Assembly (NCBI RefSeq): GCF_009905375.1
Contig: NC_133650.1
Span: forward strand, 305,179,574-305,243,573
Length of the DNA stretch: 64,000 bases
Reading direction: 5' to 3'
DNA from: Apium graveolens
Lineage: Eukaryota > Streptophyta > Magnoliopsida > Apiales > Apiaceae
Part shown: positions 62,081 through 64,000 of the stretch, piece after piece
Layout: every line of letters begins with the position of its first letter
How positions within the stretch are numbered: the stretch's first letter is position 1
Translations under genes and position numbers: made by a program
The notes under the pieces: model-generated
What the model was told of the DNA's origin: nothing
What the model saw: the letters and a program-made list of their open reading frames with translations, nothing else
Databases searched by the model: none

Positions 62081-63962
62081 ATGAGTAAGAAGGATATTGG
62101 TGTAAAGATTCCAATCCTAGAAAGAGATAACTATCATCACTGGAAAGTGAAGATGCATTTACATCTTTTCTCTCAAGATGAAAGCTATATCAACTGCATT
62201 GAAAATGATCCTCACATCCCTCACAAAGTGGCCACAGCTGCTACTGCAACAGTTGCTGTTGGACAGTCTATTCCCAAGCAAAAAGCGGAATGGACTGTTG
62301 AAGATATTGAAGAGGTTCACAAGGACAAGAAAGCCATGAACATTCTGTTTAATGGCCTAGATCAAGATATGTTTGACAATGTCATTAACATCCAAACTGC
62401 TAAGGAAATTTGGGATACTGTGCAACTTATCTGTGAAGGCACTGAGCAAGTTAGAGAAAACAAAATGCAGCTTCTCATTCAACAGTATGAATATTTCCAT
62501 TTTGAAGAAGGAGAATCATTGAATGATACCTTCAACAGATTTCAGAAACTGTTGAATGGATTGAAGCTGTATGGCTAGACTGTACCAAGTCAAGGACTCC
62601 AATTTAAAATTTCTGAGGTCTCTACCAAAGGAATGGAAGCCTGTGACTGTTTCTCTAAGAAATTCTCAAGATTATAAGGACTTCACACTTGAAAGATTGT
62701 ATGGAATTTTGAAGACCTATGAACTAGATATGGAGCAAGATGAGCTGTTGGAAAAGGGAAAGAGAAAAGGAGGATCAGTTGCACTTGTAGCTGACAATGA
62801 GAAGATTGAAGCCAGGAATGAGGAAAGGACAATGCCAAATCTCAAAATTGGCACAAGCAAATCAGAATCAAGCAAGGGAAAGGAGCAAGTAGCTGAGGAT
62901 GAAGACAATTCCAGTCAAGATGACTCTGATGATGTTGATGAACATCTGGCTTTTCTGTCCAGGAGGTTTGTAAAGATGAAATTCAGGAAAAATCCAAAAT
63001 TCACTAAGTCAAACAAGAACATGGTGGACAAATCTAAGTTCAAATGTTATAACTGTGGCTTAAGTGGACACTTTGCAAATGAGTGCAGAAAACCATCCTC
63101 TGATAAGAAGAAATTTGAGCAAGTTGATTACAAAAAGAAATATTTCGATTTTCTCAAACAAAAGGAAAGAGCCTTTCTAACTCAAGATGATTGAGCAGCA
63201 GATGGAGCCAATGAAGATGATGATATGGAATATGTCAACCTAGCCCTGATGGCTAATTCTGATGAAAATGAAACTAGTTCATCAAGCAACCAGGTAATTA
63301 CTACTGATCTCTCTCAGCTTTCTAAGGTTGAATGCAATGAAGCCATAAATGATATGTCCAATGAATTATATCATTTGCGTGTTTCCCTTAAATCACTAGC
63401 TAAAGAAAACACAAGAATCAAAGAGAATAATTTGTTTTTAAGTGATAGGAATGTTGTGTTAGAGAATCAGGTAATTGAGCTTGAAAAGATTAAAATTAAA
63501 TGCTTGATTGTTGAGAGCGAACTAGAAGAAGCTGTTAAGAAAGTAGAAATTCTTTCTAAACAGTTAGAAAGTGAGCAAGAGGTAATCAAGGCCTGGAAAA
63601 CATCTAGGGATGTTAGTGCTCAGATTGTCAAGGTACAGGGAATTGAATCATTCTGTGAGAATGCCTGGAAGAAAAACAAAAAGGAGTTGGAATTAATTGA
63701 TGGATTGTCAACGGATGTGGAATCAACGGATGATGAAAGTTATCCGTTGAAGGAAGAAAAAGAGCATCCGTTGGAAGCTCATCAATTAAAACAGGCAAGT
63801 GATTCTAAAAAGAAAAATCTCAATAAGAAGGTTGATTCAACTTTCAAGAACTTTGTCAAAGAAGGAGGTAGCACATCCAAAGATGCCAGTAAGGTGAATA
63901 TAGGACACATGACTTTAGATCAGTTGAAAAATAGGCTTAAATTGGTTGAGGATAAAAAGTAA
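62081..63962 (+). pseudogene. Sirevirus gag region (unit B)
   Basis: Copy of 35958-37818 with a different set of lesions. A one-base insertion at 62575 creates a stop (62576-62578) after residue 165. The frame continues at 62571-63194 through the CCHC knuckle to the TGA that is shared with unit A. The coiled-coil segment 63225-63962 is uninterrupted (245 aa) because the 19 bp deleted in unit A are present. TCAACGGAT/ATCCGTTGA words are at 63708, 63723 and 63742. The element runs off the window. Confidence 0.8.
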
Positions 63963-64000
63963 ACTAAAAGAAAATCTAATAGAAATGGGAAGGTAGGGAT

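Larger units (their letters stand above)
44760..64000 (+). repeat. 26.5-kb tandem duplication, unit B (runs off the window)
   Basis: Direct repeat of 18212-37856. It starts in intron 7 of the Ulp1 gene, so the upstream part of CACTA-1 is absent. It keeps the order and orientation of everything in unit A. Differences include loss of TG at the CACTA-1 right end (46440/46441), a 421-bp deletion at ~48210, and gag indels at 62575, ~63110 and ~63458. Confidence 0.9.

Noticed and set aside
1..64000. rRNA or tRNA genes
   Set aside because: No cloverleaf or conserved rRNA sequence noticed; the only tRNA-related sequence is the retroelement primer-binding site in each unit.

Overview
This is plant nuclear DNA, most likely from a eudicot. 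It is AT-rich, its genes are split by GT-AG introns, and it is dominated by nested plant transposons (CACTA, Sirevirus-type Ty1/copia, hAT-like, Helitron). I see no host gene that is clearly intact. The only intact-looking genes are the two carried by a CACTA transposon. I cannot name the species; the family is open.

Layout of the left part: 1-2.8 kb is featureless AT-rich DNA. From 2.8 to 20.9 kb lies an old array of ~112-bp repeats with a palindromic core. A 14.9-kb CACTA element (5009-19893) has landed inside one monomer. This element carries two divergent genes that both splice to open frames: a TNP2-type transposase on the minus strand (7050-10478, 3 exons, 1071 aa) and a plus-strand gene joining a Transposase_24-like region to a Ulp1/SENP-type cysteine protease (14332-18900, 11 coding exons, 860 aa). 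Between them are a ~490-bp foldback hairpin and an internal cluster of motifs like the element's subterminal repeats.

Middle part: 20.9-30.4 kb is intergenic DNA with small non-autonomous elements, including an hAT-like element at 24.25 kb and a Helitron ending at 30.35 kb. It also holds an antisense Sirevirus-like 3' end with its LTR, and broken gene pieces (RING-finger-like, O-methyltransferase C terminus). A second, decayed CACTA element (from 30653) sits in the O-methyltransferase fragment. A Sirevirus-type retrotransposon (34874 to about 44625: LTR, gag, pol, env-like) follows it.

Right part: everything from 18212 onward starts again at 44760 and runs to the window end. This is a 26.5-kb direct tandem duplication (or an assembly duplicate). 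The copies are nearly identical but differ by a 421-bp deletion, several small indels and different lesions in gag. The second copy holds only the last four exons of the protease gene.

The most unusual signal is a 9-bp word, TCAACGGAT (or its reverse complement), found 24 times exactly in the Sirevirus: an LTR array, the gag coding region, the integrase-RT linker, the 3' untranslated region and the env-like frame. It occurs in different reading frames. Outside the LTR it often forms inverted pairs, four of them with exactly 7 nt between the arms.
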